Numbered from the stretch's first letter, positions 1 through 8,617 are shown. The stretch is 64,000 bases of DNA from Streptomyces longisporoflavus (GCF_014649775.1 NZ_BMTR01000009.1:304005-368004); one strand, 5' to 3'. Made by a program: numbers and translations. Notes: generated by a model not told the origin, from the sequence alone.

Positions 1-101
1 CGAAAACCCCGCGCGGCGACTATCCACTTGGCGCACTATCCGCATCATGGACGAACATGGGGATGCGGAACGCAGAAAGCCCGCTGTGAGAGGAGGCGTC
101 C

Positions 102-545
102 ATGGGATCGGTGCGCAAGGCGAGTGCCTGGCTTGGCCTCGTCGACGACAACAACAACGACGAGCGTTACTACGACGGCTATGACGACGACGGAGCCGAG
201 GGACCCGGCGATGCCTGGGTGACCGACCCGCGCGTGCGGGTGGCGAGCGAAACCGCCGAGGAGGAAGGGCGCCGGATCGGGACCGTGACCCCGGACAGTT
301 TCCGGGACGCGCGCGGCATCGGCGAGCTCTTCCGGTCCGGCGTGCCGGTCATCATGAACCTCACGTCGATGGAGCCCGGCGACGCCAAGCGCGTCGTGGA
401 CTTCGCCGCGGGCCTCACCTTCGGTCTGCGCGGTTCCATCGAGCGCGTGGCGACGCGGGTCTTCCTGCTGACCCCCGCCGACACGCACATCGTCAACGGG
501 GAGGCCACGAGCCGTCCGACGGACGGTTTCTTCAACCAGAGCTAG
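102..545 (+). CDS. SepF-family cell division protein (paralogue)
   Basis: 147 residues. After an acidic, Asn/Asp-rich N-terminal linker (about residues 14-60) comes the SepF core (about 65-140), with the family pattern of a strand ending in NLTSM, an AKRVVDFAAG helix, and a closing VFLLTP strand. SepF proteins bind FtsZ and act at the division septum. Streptomyces carry several SepF-like genes; this one lies outside the dcw cluster, next to an acyl-CoA dehydrogenase, so it is probably an accessory paralogue rather than the main SepF. The start is ATG at 102, preceded by GAGAGGAGG with 5 bases of spacing. The N-terminal amphipathic membrane anchor is short (MGSVRKASAWLGLV). The SepF fold is clear; the exact paralogue is inferred. 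Confidence 0.9.
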   Translation: MGSVRKASAWLGLVDDNNNDERYYDGYDDDGAEGPGDAWVTDPRVRVASETAEEEGRRIGTVTPDSFRDARGIGELFRSGVPVIMNLTSMEPGDAKRVVDFAAGLTFGLRGSIERVATRVFLLTPADTHIVNGEATSRPTDGFFNQS

Positions 546-546
546 C

Positions 547-595
547 GGGCAAGGCCGCTCACCGGAAGGCGTCAAGACCGGTGAGCGCCTTGCCC
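547..595. terminator. bidirectional hairpin between sepF-like gene and acyl-CoA dehydrogenase
   Basis: Left arm 547-565 and right arm 578-595 are complementary over 18 base pairs with one bulged C, and the loop is 12 bases. The hairpin starts 2 bases after the SepF stop and includes the last codons of the convergent acyl-CoA dehydrogenase (stop at 559), so the coding sequence itself supplies most of the terminator. There is no T-run. Confidence 0.75.
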
Positions 596-1755
596 AACAC
601 GAGTTGATGCATTTCCACGGTGCCCTCATAGGTGAGCACCGATTCGAGGTTCGTCGCGTGCCGCATCACGGGGTACTCCAGCGAGATCCCGTTCGCGCCG
701 AGGATCGTCCGGGACGTGCGGCAGATCTCGATCGCTTCTCGTACGTTGTTGAGCTTGCCGAAGCTGACCTGCTCGGGACGGAGCCTGCCCGCGTCGAGAC
801 GCCGGCCGAGGTGGTGGGCGAGCAGGATGCCCTTGTGCAGTTCGACCGCCATGTCGGCGAGCTTGGCCTGGGTGAGCTGGAAGCCGCCGATGGGCCTGCC
901 GAACTGCTCGCGCGACTTGGAGTACTCCACGGCCGCCTCGAAGGAGGAGCGGGCGGCGCCCATGGCTCCCCAGACGATGCCGTAGCGCGCGTGGGAGAGA
1001 CAGCTCAGGGGGCCCTTGAGTCCGGTGACTCCGGGAAGCACGGCGTCGGCCGGCAGCCGCACCTCGTCGAGGACCAGTTCGCTGGTGACGCTCGCGCGCA
1101 GCGACCACTTGTGCTTGATCTCCGGCGCCGAGAAGCCGGGGGTCCCGGTCGGGACGACGAAGCCCCTGATCCCGTCGTCGGTGTGCGCCCAGACCACGGC
1201 GACGCCGGCCACCGATCCGTTGGTGATCCACATCTTGCGCCCGGTGAGCACCCAGTCGCTGCCGTCCTTCTTCGCGAACGTGCGCATGGACGCCGGGTCG
1301 GAGCCGTGGTCGGGCTCGGTCAGGCCGAAGCAGCCGATGATCTCGCCCGCGGCCATGCCGGGCAGCCACTGCCGCTTCTGCTCCTCGGAGCCGAAGCGGT
1401 GGATGGCGTACATGGCCAGGGAGCCCTGCACGGAGACGAGCGAGCGGATGCCGGAGTCGGCGGCCTCCAGCTCCAGGCAGGCGAGCCCGTACTGGACGGA
1501 GCTGGCACCGGCGCAGCCGTAGCCCTCCAGGGACATGCCGAGCGCGCCGATCGAGCCGAGCTCGCGGGCGAGGTCGCGGATGCCGGGCAGCTCGCCCTTC
1601 TCGTACCAGTCGGCGATGTGCGGCAGGACGCGGTCGGCCGCCCAGCTGCGGACGGTCTCCCGGATCGCGAGGTCCTCCGGGTCCAGGAGGTCGTCGATGC
1701 CGAGGGGGTCGGCGGGGTCGAAGGGCGGCAGGGGCGTGCGGCTGCGTGCGGACAT
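559..1755 (-). CDS. acyl-CoA dehydrogenase (glutaryl-CoA dehydrogenase-like)
   Basis: 398 residues, normal for the FAD-dependent acyl-CoA dehydrogenase family. Visible are the alpha-helical N-terminus, the FAD/substrate segment ending in GCFGLTEPDHGSDP, the WITNG strand, a central beta domain, and the C-terminal helical domain with SREQFGRPIGGFQ and the TYEGT segment near the end, where Glu is the usual catalytic base of glutaryl-CoA dehydrogenases. It should oxidise an acyl-CoA to an enoyl-CoA and pass electrons to ETF; the glutaryl assignment is inferred. I chose ATG 1755 over an upstream ATG because GGAGG sits 6 bases before it. A palindrome lies 23 bases upstream of the start, suggesting control by a repressor. 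Confidence 0.88.
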   Translation of the reverse strand: MSARSRTPLPPFDPADPLGIDDLLDPEDLAIRETVRSWAADRVLPHIADWYEKGELPGIRDLARELGSIGALGMSLEGYGCAGASSVQYGLACLELEAADSGIRSLVSVQGSLAMYAIHRFGSEEQKRQWLPGMAAGEIIGCFGLTEPDHGSDPASMRTFAKKDGSDWVLTGRKMWITNGSVAGVAVVWAHTDDGIRGFVVPTGTPGFSAPEIKHKWSLRASVTSELVLDEVRLPADAVLPGVTGLKGPLSCLSHARYGIVWGAMGAARSSFEAAVEYSKSREQFGRPIGGFQLTQAKLADMAVELHKGILLAHHLGRRLDAGRLRPEQVSFGKLNNVREAIEICRTSRTILGANGISLEYPVMRHATNLESVLTYEGTVEMHQLVLGKALTGLDAFR

Positions 1756-1777
1756 CTCGGGCCTCCGGCGGCGCAAA

Positions 1778-1794
1778 AACTAGCAGTGTTAGTT
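1778..1794 (-). promoter_or_regulatory. 17-bp palindrome in the acyl-CoA dehydrogenase promoter
   Basis: The half-sites AACTA and TAGTT frame CAGTG; only one base pair of eight fails around the centre. The site is 23 bases upstream of the start at 1755, where a repressor would block transcription. Size and symmetry fit a TetR/FadR-type operator; no cognate regulator gene is adjacent. Confidence 0.5.
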
Positions 1795-1886
1795 ACTTAC
1801 GGCTCGCGCTGACGTTACGACGCGGGGTCGCGCAGGAACAAGGGCGGACGGGTCAAAGACTCCCCCGGCCGAGGGCCAAAAGCACG

Positions 1887-3512
1887 TCAGCGGACGGACT
1901 CCGCGGGGACCTCCGCCTCGCTGCGGGGTGCCGGTACTCCCTGCTCGGGCAGCGCCGCGGGCGTCCCGCACTCCATCGTCCGCGGCAGCTTCAGCGCCAT
2001 CAGCGCGCCGAGCAGCAGCAGGCCCGCGCTGACCAGCAAGGTCACGTGCAGTCCGTGCACGAAGGACTCGCGCGCCGCGGTGCGCAGCGCCTCGCCCGCC
2101 CCGCCGCCGAGCCCCCTGGCGACCTCGTACGCCTCGCCGAGCGAGTGGCTCGCGGCGGCGCTCTCCCTGGCCGGGACGCCCTGCACGGACGAGAGGCCTG
2201 GCGCGTACGCGGCGTTCATGACGCTGCCGAGCAGCGCGATGCCGATGCCGGCGCCCAGCTGGTAGGAGGTCTCGCCGATCGCGGCGGCGCCGCCCGCCTG
2301 CGCCTGGGGCGCCTCGCTGAGCATCGACTCGTAGCTGCCGAAGAGCGTGGTCTGCAGGCCGAGGCCGAGCAGCACGAAGCTGGTGATCATCAACGGGTCG
2401 TTGATCCGGTCACCCATCCCGGTGAGGATCACCACGGCCACCGCGGTCAGCGTGAAGCCGGAGGCGACCATCGCGCGCGGCCCGAAACGGTGCAGGAACT
2501 TCGTTCCGGCGAGGCCCGCGACCATCGCGGCGACGGTGAGCGGCACGAGCCGCATACCGGTCTCCAGCGGGGAGAGGCCGAGCACCAGCTGCAGATACTG
2601 CGCGGCGACCAGTTCGAGGCCCACCAGCGCGAGCATCGCGAGGACGATGCAGCCGAGCGAGGTGCTGAACGCTGGCCGCGCGAACATCGACAGGTCTATG
2701 AGCGGGTGCTTGCGCCGCCGCTGCCTGCGGACGAAGCCGATCAGGAGGGCCACGCCGACGAAGAACGAGAGGAGGGTCGTCATGCCGAACGGCGACTCTC
2801 CGCTGCCGGCCCGCTTCACCGCGAACACGATGCCGAAGAGACCGCCCGCGGCCATCAGCGCGCCGACCACGTCCCAGGGCCCGTTGCGATCCCCCGTCGA
2901 CTCGGGCAGGAGCAGCCGCCCGATGGGCAGGCTGACCAGCATCAACGGGATGTTTATCAGGAAGACCGAGCCCCACCAGAAGTGCTCCAGGAGGAAACCG
3001 CCGAGCAGCGGTCCGCCCGCCGCGCCGATTCCGGCCACCGCGCTCCACACACCGATGGCGACGGCGCGCTCACGCCGGTCGGGGAAGACCTGGCGCAGGA
3101 TCGAGAGGGTCGCGGGCATGATCATCGCGCCGCCGATGCCGAGCAGGGCGCGGGCCGCGATCAGGACCTGGGCGTTGTCCGCCGTGGCGGCCACGGCCGA
3201 GGCCACTCCGAAGAGGGCGTAGCCGAGCAGCAGCACGCGTCTGCGGCCCACCCGGTCACCGAGGGTGCCGAAGAGGATCAGCAGCGAGGCGCAGACCAGC
3301 GGATAGACGTCCACGATCCACAGCAGCTCGATGCCGCCGGGCTTCAGGTCCTCCGTGACCGCGGGAACCGCCACGTGCAGAACGGTGGCGTCAACGGCGA
3401 CGAGCAGCAGGCTTACGCAGAGAACGACGAGCACCAGCCAGCGGTTGGCGCCACCCTGCGACCCGGGTACCCGACGGCCGGAAGGAGCGGTGGCCGTGGT
3501 TGAACCCGACAT
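1887..3512 (-). CDS. MFS drug exporter, DHA2 (14-TMS) family
   Basis: 541 residues. The chain starts in WLVLVVLCVSLLLVAVDAT, the motif D1 region of 14-helix EmrB/QacA transporters, followed by GDRVGRRRVLLLGYALFG (motif A) and the motif C helix GIGAAGGPLLGG. About 14 hydrophobic segments follow. It should be a proton-driven exporter of drugs or a natural product in the cytoplasmic membrane. ATG 3512 is preferred over the longer open frame because GGGAGG lies 8 bases upstream and the protein then begins with a short hydrophilic tail. No regulator is adjacent; the gene is divergent from the membrane protein at 3743, with a 230-base shared intergenic region. Confidence 0.88.
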   Translation of the reverse strand: MSGSTTATAPSGRRVPGSQGGANRWLVLVVLCVSLLLVAVDATVLHVAVPAVTEDLKPGGIELLWIVDVYPLVCASLLILFGTLGDRVGRRRVLLLGYALFGVASAVAATADNAQVLIAARALLGIGGAMIMPATLSILRQVFPDRRERAVAIGVWSAVAGIGAAGGPLLGGFLLEHFWWGSVFLINIPLMLVSLPIGRLLLPESTGDRNGPWDVVGALMAAGGLFGIVFAVKRAGSGESPFGMTTLLSFFVGVALLIGFVRRQRRRKHPLIDLSMFARPAFSTSLGCIVLAMLALVGLELVAAQYLQLVLGLSPLETGMRLVPLTVAAMVAGLAGTKFLHRFGPRAMVASGFTLTAVAVVILTGMGDRINDPLMITSFVLLGLGLQTTLFGSYESMLSEAPQAQAGGAAAIGETSYQLGAGIGIALLGSVMNAAYAPGLSSVQGVPARESAAASHSLGEAYEVARGLGGGAGEALRTAARESFVHGLHVTLLVSAGLLLLGALMALKLPRTMECGTPAALPEQGVPAPRSEAEVPAESVR

Positions 3513-3729
3513 GTGCGATACCTCCCAGTGATCCCTCGCATCGGCGGCCCCGCGGGACGTGATCTCCCAGCTGGCGGCAACGAAAGGCGAGTGAGCCGTC
3601 AGAGTACGCGAGTTCACGGCTGTGGCGCGTGGCGGACCTCTCATGGTTGAGCGGAGACCGTGTGGCGTACGCCACGCTGCCCACCTCTGGACCACGCACC
3701 CGACCGGGTGGCCGGTTCCCGCCTGCGCC

Positions 3730-3735
3730 GATAAT
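3730..3735 (+). promoter_or_regulatory. -10 box for leaderless gene at 3743
   Basis: GATAAT is followed after exactly 7 bases by GTG at 3743, so transcription would begin at or next to the start codon. No -35 box is obvious. Confidence 0.55.
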
Positions 3736-3742
3736 CGAGCCC

Positions 3743-4903
3743 GTGAACGACCTCGAACAACGCCTGCCGCTGCCCTCGTATGGTGCCCGCATCGGCGCCG
3801 CGCTACGCCGCGCGGCGCCCGCGCTCCTGGCCTACGCGGGAGTGCGTGCCCTGGGGGTCGCGGTCCTCGCGGTGTGGAGCGCGGCGGCGGGCAAGAGCGC
3901 GCACACGCTGCTCACCGCGCGCTGGGACTCGCTCTGGTACACCCGCGTCGCCGAGTTCGGCTATGGCTGGGAGGTGCGGCTCCCGGACGGCAGCGTGCAC
4001 TCGAACCTCGCGTTCTTCCCGCTCCTTCCCTGGCTGGAGCGGCTCGTCTCGGCGATCAGTCCGCTGTCCTACGCCGACGCGGGCCTGGTGGTGAGCTGGC
4101 TCGCCTCGCTCTGCGCCGCCGCGGGGATCTTCGCGATCGCCGATCACCTCTACGGGCGACGTGCGGGGATCTGCGCGGTCGCGCTGTGGGCGGTCCTGCC
4201 CGTGGGGATCGTGCAGTCGATGGCGTACAGCGAGTCCCTCTTCACGGCGCTCGCGGCCTGGTCGCTGTACGCGGTGCTCACCGACCGCTGGGTGTGGGCG
4301 GGCGTGCTCGCCTCCGGCGCGGGCCTGACCCGTCCCGTGGGCGCCGCGGTCGTCGCGGCGATCTGGGTGACGGCCGCCCTGCGCGTCCGCCGGGAGGGGA
4401 CGGCCGACCGGCGCATGATCCTCGGGGTGGTGCTCGCCCCGCTCGGCGCGGCGGGCTACGTCCTGTGGGTCGGCAGGCGCACCGGTGACGGCCTCCTGGG
4501 CTATCTCGACGTCCAGGCCGGCTGGGGGAACGGCTTCGACTTCGGCTACGCCTTCGCCCGCTTCGTCGGCGAGAAGTTCACCGCCTTTCCCGCGGCCCTC
4601 GCGGGAGCCGGCCTGATCGTCGGGGTCGCCCTGGCGATCTGGCTGTACGTCGTCGGCGTACGCGCGAGGCAACCGCTGCCCCTGCTCGTCTACAGCGGGA
4701 TCGTCATGGCGCTCGCCCTGTGCGCGGCCGGCTATTTCGGCTCGAAGCCGCGCCTCCTGCTGCCCGCCTTCCCCCTGCTCCTGCCGCTCGCGGTGGCGCT
4801 CGCCCGGCTGCGTACGTCCAGGTCAGTCCTTGTCCTGGGGGGTGTGGCGGCGGCGAGCGCCGTGTACGGGGCGTTCTGGCTGAACGGCTCGGGTCCGCCA
4901 TGA
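3743..4903 (+). CDS. polytopic membrane protein, PIG-V/mannosyltransferase-like
   Basis: 386 residues with roughly nine to ten hydrophobic helices. A first-loop segment, RWDSLWYTRVAEFGY, carries the acidic residue followed by an aromatic-rich stretch typical of GT-C polyprenol-phosphate-sugar transferases (PIG-V/ArnT-like). These enzymes transfer mannose or another sugar from a lipid carrier outside the membrane. Substrate unknown. The start is taken as GTG 3743 because a GATAAT -10 box (3730-3735) ends 7 bases before it, as in leaderless actinomycete mRNAs; there is no ribosome binding site. The longer ATG frame from 3629 would place the promoter inside the gene. Confidence 0.75.
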   Translation: MNDLEQRLPLPSYGARIGAALRRAAPALLAYAGVRALGVAVLAVWSAAAGKSAHTLLTARWDSLWYTRVAEFGYGWEVRLPDGSVHSNLAFFPLLPWLERLVSAISPLSYADAGLVVSWLASLCAAAGIFAIADHLYGRRAGICAVALWAVLPVGIVQSMAYSESLFTALAAWSLYAVLTDRWVWAGVLASGAGLTRPVGAAVVAAIWVTAALRVRREGTADRRMILGVVLAPLGAAGYVLWVGRRTGDGLLGYLDVQAGWGNGFDFGYAFARFVGEKFTAFPAALAGAGLIVGVALAIWLYVVGVRARQPLPLLVYSGIVMALALCAAGYFGSKPRLLLPAFPLLLPLAVALARLRTSRSVLVLGGVAAASAVYGAFWLNGSGPP

Positions 4904-5140
4904 TCATTTCGGCGGCCCCGGTGACCGCCCGGGAAATTCCACGCCAGGCCGCGGTGAACGAATTAATAAGCGGCATAAAACGGCCACAGAAATGATCAAC
5001 GAATTGCGTACGGGGACTCCCGGGTGAATAGGGAAAGCGCAGGAATAAACCTCCGTCTGAGATGAATGCCACATCACATCGTCATCACAAAGCCACCGAT
5101 TCGGCCTAGTCGCGCACTCACTCGCTGTAACGTCGATTGG
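4904..5140. other. AT-richer intergenic region upstream of the PAP2 gene
   Basis: 237 bases, noticeably richer in A and T than the neighbours (for example around 4970-5065). It ends in TAACGT at 5128-5133, a -10 box 7 bases before GTG 5141. No ORF with a ribosome binding site and no strong hairpin was seen. Confidence 0.45.
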
Positions 5141-6160
5141 GTGCGTACCGAACGAAACCTCACCCGTCTGGACCGGGTCTTCGCCCGGCTCGACCGTGAG
5201 CCGGAACGACCGGCCGGCCTCGATGTACCGAGGATGAGCAGGCACCGGATCGTGCTCTTCAGCGCGACCCTGGCCTTCTACCTCGCCATCGTGGTCGCCG
5301 TGCTGACCACTTCGTGGCTGGTGCGGTTCGACTGGCAGGTCATGTTCTTCCGGCCCTACCAGCAGTGGCCCGAGATCCACGCCTTCCTCGACTACTGGGT
5401 GGTCCTCGGCCAGCGCGGCCCGACGGCGGTGATGGTCGCGGCCTGGCTGGGCTGGCGCTCCTGGCGCCAGCACACGATCCGCCCGCTCCTGACGTTCGGC
5501 GCGGCCCTGCTCCTGCTCAACGTCACGGTCGGCGCCGCCAAGATCGGCATGGGCCGTCTCGGCCCGCACTACGCCACCACGATCGGCGCCAACGAGATGT
5601 GGCTCGGCGGCGATATATTCCCCTCCGGGCATACCGCCAATGCCGTGGTGACCTGGGGAATCCTCGCCTATATGGCCTCCACCCCGCGCACCCGCCGCTA
5701 TCTTTCGGCGCTCTCCGCCGTGGTCTCCCTCAGCGTCGGCCTGACCACCGTGTACCTCGGCACGCACTGGCTGAGCGACGTCTTCCTCGGCTGGGCCGCG
5801 GGTCTCCTCGTCCTGCTCGCACTGCCCTGGGTGGAGCCGCTGCTCACCCGCGTCGAGGGCTGGATCTTCGATCTGCGCGAGCTCTGGCGCTCCCGCCGTG
5901 CCGGCGCCGCCGTCCCGACCCCGGCCGCCCCGGTGCCCGCGATGGTCCCGCAGCCCGCCACCGCGCAGGCCGACGAGCCCCCGCACCGCGAGCCGGTCGG
6001 CGCCGCGCGCCCCGCCCGCAGCCCGGCCTACCTCGCGCCGGGCCCGCACACACCGCGCTCCGAGCGCAGCCCGGTCACCCCGGCGGGCAGCCGCCGCCCG
6101 CCGCACTCCGAGCGCGCCTCACGCGCCGCCACGTCGCCGCGGCCGGTGGCGGGCGGCTAG
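5141..6160 (+). CDS. PAP2-family phosphatase, membrane
   Basis: 339 residues with five to six hydrophobic segments. The acid phosphatase signature is present: a first motif with K and R (AKIGMGRLGP), the central PSGH (FPSGHTAN), and the third motif ending in HWLSD, giving the His-Asp catalytic pair. Such enzymes dephosphorylate lipid phosphates, commonly undecaprenyl diphosphate or phosphatidic acid, on the outer membrane face. The C-terminal 90 residues are a Pro/Ala/Arg-rich, probably disordered cytoplasmic tail that is not part of the family. GTG 5141 is chosen because TAACGT lies 7 bases upstream (leaderless); the open frame extends to 5066. Confidence 0.85.
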   Translation: MRTERNLTRLDRVFARLDREPERPAGLDVPRMSRHRIVLFSATLAFYLAIVVAVLTTSWLVRFDWQVMFFRPYQQWPEIHAFLDYWVVLGQRGPTAVMVAAWLGWRSWRQHTIRPLLTFGAALLLLNVTVGAAKIGMGRLGPHYATTIGANEMWLGGDIFPSGHTANAVVTWGILAYMASTPRTRRYLSALSAVVSLSVGLTTVYLGTHWLSDVFLGWAAGLLVLLALPWVEPLLTRVEGWIFDLRELWRSRRAGAAVPTPAAPVPAMVPQPATAQADEPPHREPVGAARPARSPAYLAPGPHTPRSERSPVTPAGSRRPPHSERASRAATSPRPVAGG

Positions 6161-6209
6161 GCCGCGAAAGCAGCGGGGGTCGGTACGCACAACCATCCCC
6201 CGCATCGCG

Positions 6210-6243
6210 AAGGCCCCGGTTCCGTCTCGGAACCGGGGCCTTT
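6210..6243. terminator. hairpin terminator after PAP2 gene
   Basis: A perfect inverted repeat, AAGGCCCCGGTTCC and its complement, around a 5-base loop, followed by TTT. It sits between the PAP2 stop and the convergent small gene at 6262, so it probably serves both. Confidence 0.85.
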
Positions 6244-6261
6244 CGCCTGTGTGCGGAGGGG

Positions 6262-6486
6262 TCAGCCCTTCCAGCAGCGGACCACGACGCCTTCCTTGAC
6301 CTCGAAGTTGAGCCGCCCGGCGAGGTACTCCATCGTGATGATCGCGCCCGGCGGCAACGACCTGACGGGGGACCAGCCGCGCGCGCCTGCCTGCTGCTCG
6401 GCGCTCTCGGCCGCGAGGCCGACGTAGGCGTCCAGGTTGTCCCGGGGTTCGGTGGGAGGGGTCGGAATAGGTGCCATGGCCGCCAC
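6262..6486 (-). CDS. I78-family peptidase inhibitor-like small protein
   Basis: 74 residues. The pattern GWSPVRSLPPGAIITM, then RLNFEVKEG and VVRCW at the end, matches the I78 inhibitor fold, in which a small wedge binds serine proteases such as subtilisin. No signal peptide is visible, so it would act in the cytoplasm unless exported otherwise. The usual late Cys is kept (VVRCWKG), but an early partner Cys is absent. Start is ATG 6486, or 6477 two codons later; no strong ribosome binding site decides. It is a single-gene unit. Confidence 0.75.
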   Translation of the reverse strand: MAAMAPIPTPPTEPRDNLDAYVGLAAESAEQQAGARGWSPVRSLPPGAIITMEYLAGRLNFEVKEGVVVRCWKG

Positions 6487-6892
6487 GTTAGGCGGCGCGG
6501 CCCGGCCGGGGAAGGCCGTAGCCGCACACCATGGGTCACCGGTCCCCCTCCGGTCACGCTTTTGTCACAGGATCACGACACCCGTTTCCTCTTAACTCCG
6601 TCACACGTACGGGCGGTTCCGGAGTAGTTCCGACGTGAATCCCGCATTCACCGCCAACTCCCTCGCGGCGCCCGGAAACAACGGCAATAGCACGGCGGAA
6701 AAAGAGGCAAGACGTTTTTGCGCAACCCTCCGCGATTTCCCGATTCCGGGCACGCGACGGGATGTGACGGCGCATGGGGAATTCACGGTTCCGGCACAGC
6801 GTTCTCGTACGCCCCCTGTCGGAGTCGGTGCGACGCGAGCATCATGGCCCCGGCCGGTATGCCCGGATGCGCGACGGCGAAGGGGCGAGCGT
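6487..6892. other. intergenic region upstream of ctaD
   Basis: About 400 bases between divergent genes. The stretch 6555-6720 is moderately AT-rich and probably carries both promoters. No convincing coding sequence or regulator palindrome was recognised. Confidence 0.4.
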
Positions 6893-8617
6893 ATGGGGAC
6901 CGAGACAGCAGCGGCGCAGGCGCGACCCGTCCGGCAGCGGACGCCCGGCCGGCTCCTCGTGGACTGGCTGACCACCACCGACCACAAGAAGATCGGCCAC
7001 CTGTACCTGATCACGTCCTTCGTGTTCTTCCTCGTCGCGGGGCTGATGGCGCTGATGATGCGGGCCGAACTGGCCCGCCCCGGCCTCCAGCTGATGTCGA
7101 ACAACGAGTTCAACCAGGCGTTCACCATGCACGGCACGATCATGCTGCTGCTCTTCGCGACGCCGACCTTCGCGGGTTTCGCCAACGAGATCATGCCGTT
7201 GCAGATCGGCGCCCCCGACGTCGCCTTCCCGCGGCTCAACATGCTGTCGTACTGGCTGTTCCTCTTCGGCGGCCTGATGGTGCTCGGCTCGTTCCTGGTG
7301 CCCGGCGGTCCTGCGAACTTCGGCTGGTTCGCCTACGCGCCGCTCAACAGCATGGAGCGCTCGCCGGGGATCGGCGCCGACCTGTGGATCATGGGGCTCG
7401 CGCTCTCCGGGTTCGGCACGATCCTCGGTTCGGTGAACTTCCTGACGACCATCATCGGGATGCGGGCGCCGGGAATGACGATGTTCCGGATGCCCATTTT
7501 CACCTGGAACGTCCTGTTCACCTCCATCCTGGTCCTGCTCGCCTTCCCCGTACTGGCGGCAGCGCTGCTCGTCCTGGAGGCGGACCGGCGCTTCGGATCC
7601 ATGGTGTTCGCCCCGGAGAACGGCGGTGCGCTGCTGTGGCAGCACCTCTTCTGGTTCTTCGGGCATCCCGAGGTCTACATCATCGCGCTGCCGTTCTTCG
7701 GGATCATCACGGAGATCATTCCGGTCTTCAGCCGGAAGCCGATCTTCGGCTATCTGCCGCTGGTCGGCGCGACGATGACCATCACCGGGCTCTCGGTCGT
7801 CGTGTGGGCGCACCACATGTTCGCGACGGGCGCGGTCCTGCTGCCCTTCTTCTCCTTCATGTCCTTCCTCATCGCGGTCCCCACGGGCGTGAAGTTCTTC
7901 AACTGGACGGGGACGATGCTCAGGGGCTCGCTGTCGTTCGAGACGCCGATGCTGTGGTCGGTCGGGTTCCTGGTGAGCTTCCTCTTCGGCGGCCTCACCG
8001 GCGTCATCCTGGCCTCGCCGCCGCTGGACTTCCACGTCACCGACACGTACTTCGTCGTGGCCCACTTCCACTACGTGGTGTTCGGCACCGTCGTCTTCGC
8101 GACCTTCGGCGGCTTCTACTTCTGGTGGCCGAAGCTGACCGGGAAGATGCTCGACGAGACGCTCGGCAAGATCCACTTCTGGACGCTCTTCATCGGATTC
8201 CACGTGACGTTCCTCGTCCAGCACTGGCTGGGCGCGGAGGGCATGCCGCGGCGGTACGCCGACTACCTCGCGGCGGACGGCTTCACGGTCCTCAACACCA
8301 TCTCGTCCATCGGGGCGTTCCTGCTCGGCATGTCCACGCTGCCGTTCCTCTACAACGTCTGGAAGACCGCCAAGTACGGCAAGAAGGTCGACGCCGACGA
8401 CCCGTGGGGCTTCGGCCGCTCCCTGGAATGGGCCACCGCCTGCCCCGCCCCGCGCCACAACTTCGTCACGCTGCCCCGGATCCGCTCCGAGTCCCCGGCG
8501 TTCGACCTGCACCATCCGGAGTACGCGGCGTTCCATCCGCCGCAGGCGCAGTATCCGGATCCGCAGACCGAACACCCCGGTCCAGGGCCCGGCTCAGGAG
8601 GTCCCTCGCCGAGCTGA
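6893..8617 (+). CDS. ctaD: cytochrome c oxidase subunit I (aa3 type), solitary copy
   Basis: 574 residues with the 12-helix haem-copper oxidase core. All metal ligands are present: His80 (FTMHGT, haem a), His258 with the cross-linking Tyr262 in GHPEVY (CuB), His307-His308 in WAHHMF (CuB), and His391/His393 in VAHFHYV (haems a3 and a). It should reduce O2 to water and pump protons. ATG 6893 has AAGGGG 7 bases upstream. No ctaC, ctaE or ctaF gene is nearby, so this is probably a second ctaD that borrows the other subunits from the main cta cluster elsewhere. The last 40 residues are Pro-rich and antisense to the end of the WYL gene. Confidence 0.93.
   Translation: MGTETAAAQARPVRQRTPGRLLVDWLTTTDHKKIGHLYLITSFVFFLVAGLMALMMRAELARPGLQLMSNNEFNQAFTMHGTIMLLLFATPTFAGFANEIMPLQIGAPDVAFPRLNMLSYWLFLFGGLMVLGSFLVPGGPANFGWFAYAPLNSMERSPGIGADLWIMGLALSGFGTILGSVNFLTTIIGMRAPGMTMFRMPIFTWNVLFTSILVLLAFPVLAAALLVLEADRRFGSMVFAPENGGALLWQHLFWFFGHPEVYIIALPFFGIITEIIPVFSRKPIFGYLPLVGATMTITGLSVVVWAHHMFATGAVLLPFFSFMSFLIAVPTGVKFFNWTGTMLRGSLSFETPMLWSVGFLVSFLFGGLTGVILASPPLDFHVTDTYFVVAHFHYVVFGTVVFATFGGFYFWWPKLTGKMLDETLGKIHFWTLFIGFHVTFLVQHWLGAEGMPRRYADYLAADGFTVLNTISSIGAFLLGMSTLPFLYNVWKTAKYGKKVDADDPWGFGRSLEWATACPAPRHNFVTLPRIRSESPAFDLHHPEYAAFHPPQAQYPDPQTEHPGPGPGSGGPSPS

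Noticed and set aside
1746..3503. Plus-strand 585-codon frame opposite the MFS gene
   Set aside because: Composition (Arg, Glu, His, Gly) is typical of the antisense shadow of hydrophobic high-GC genes; the minus-strand MFS family is unmistakable.
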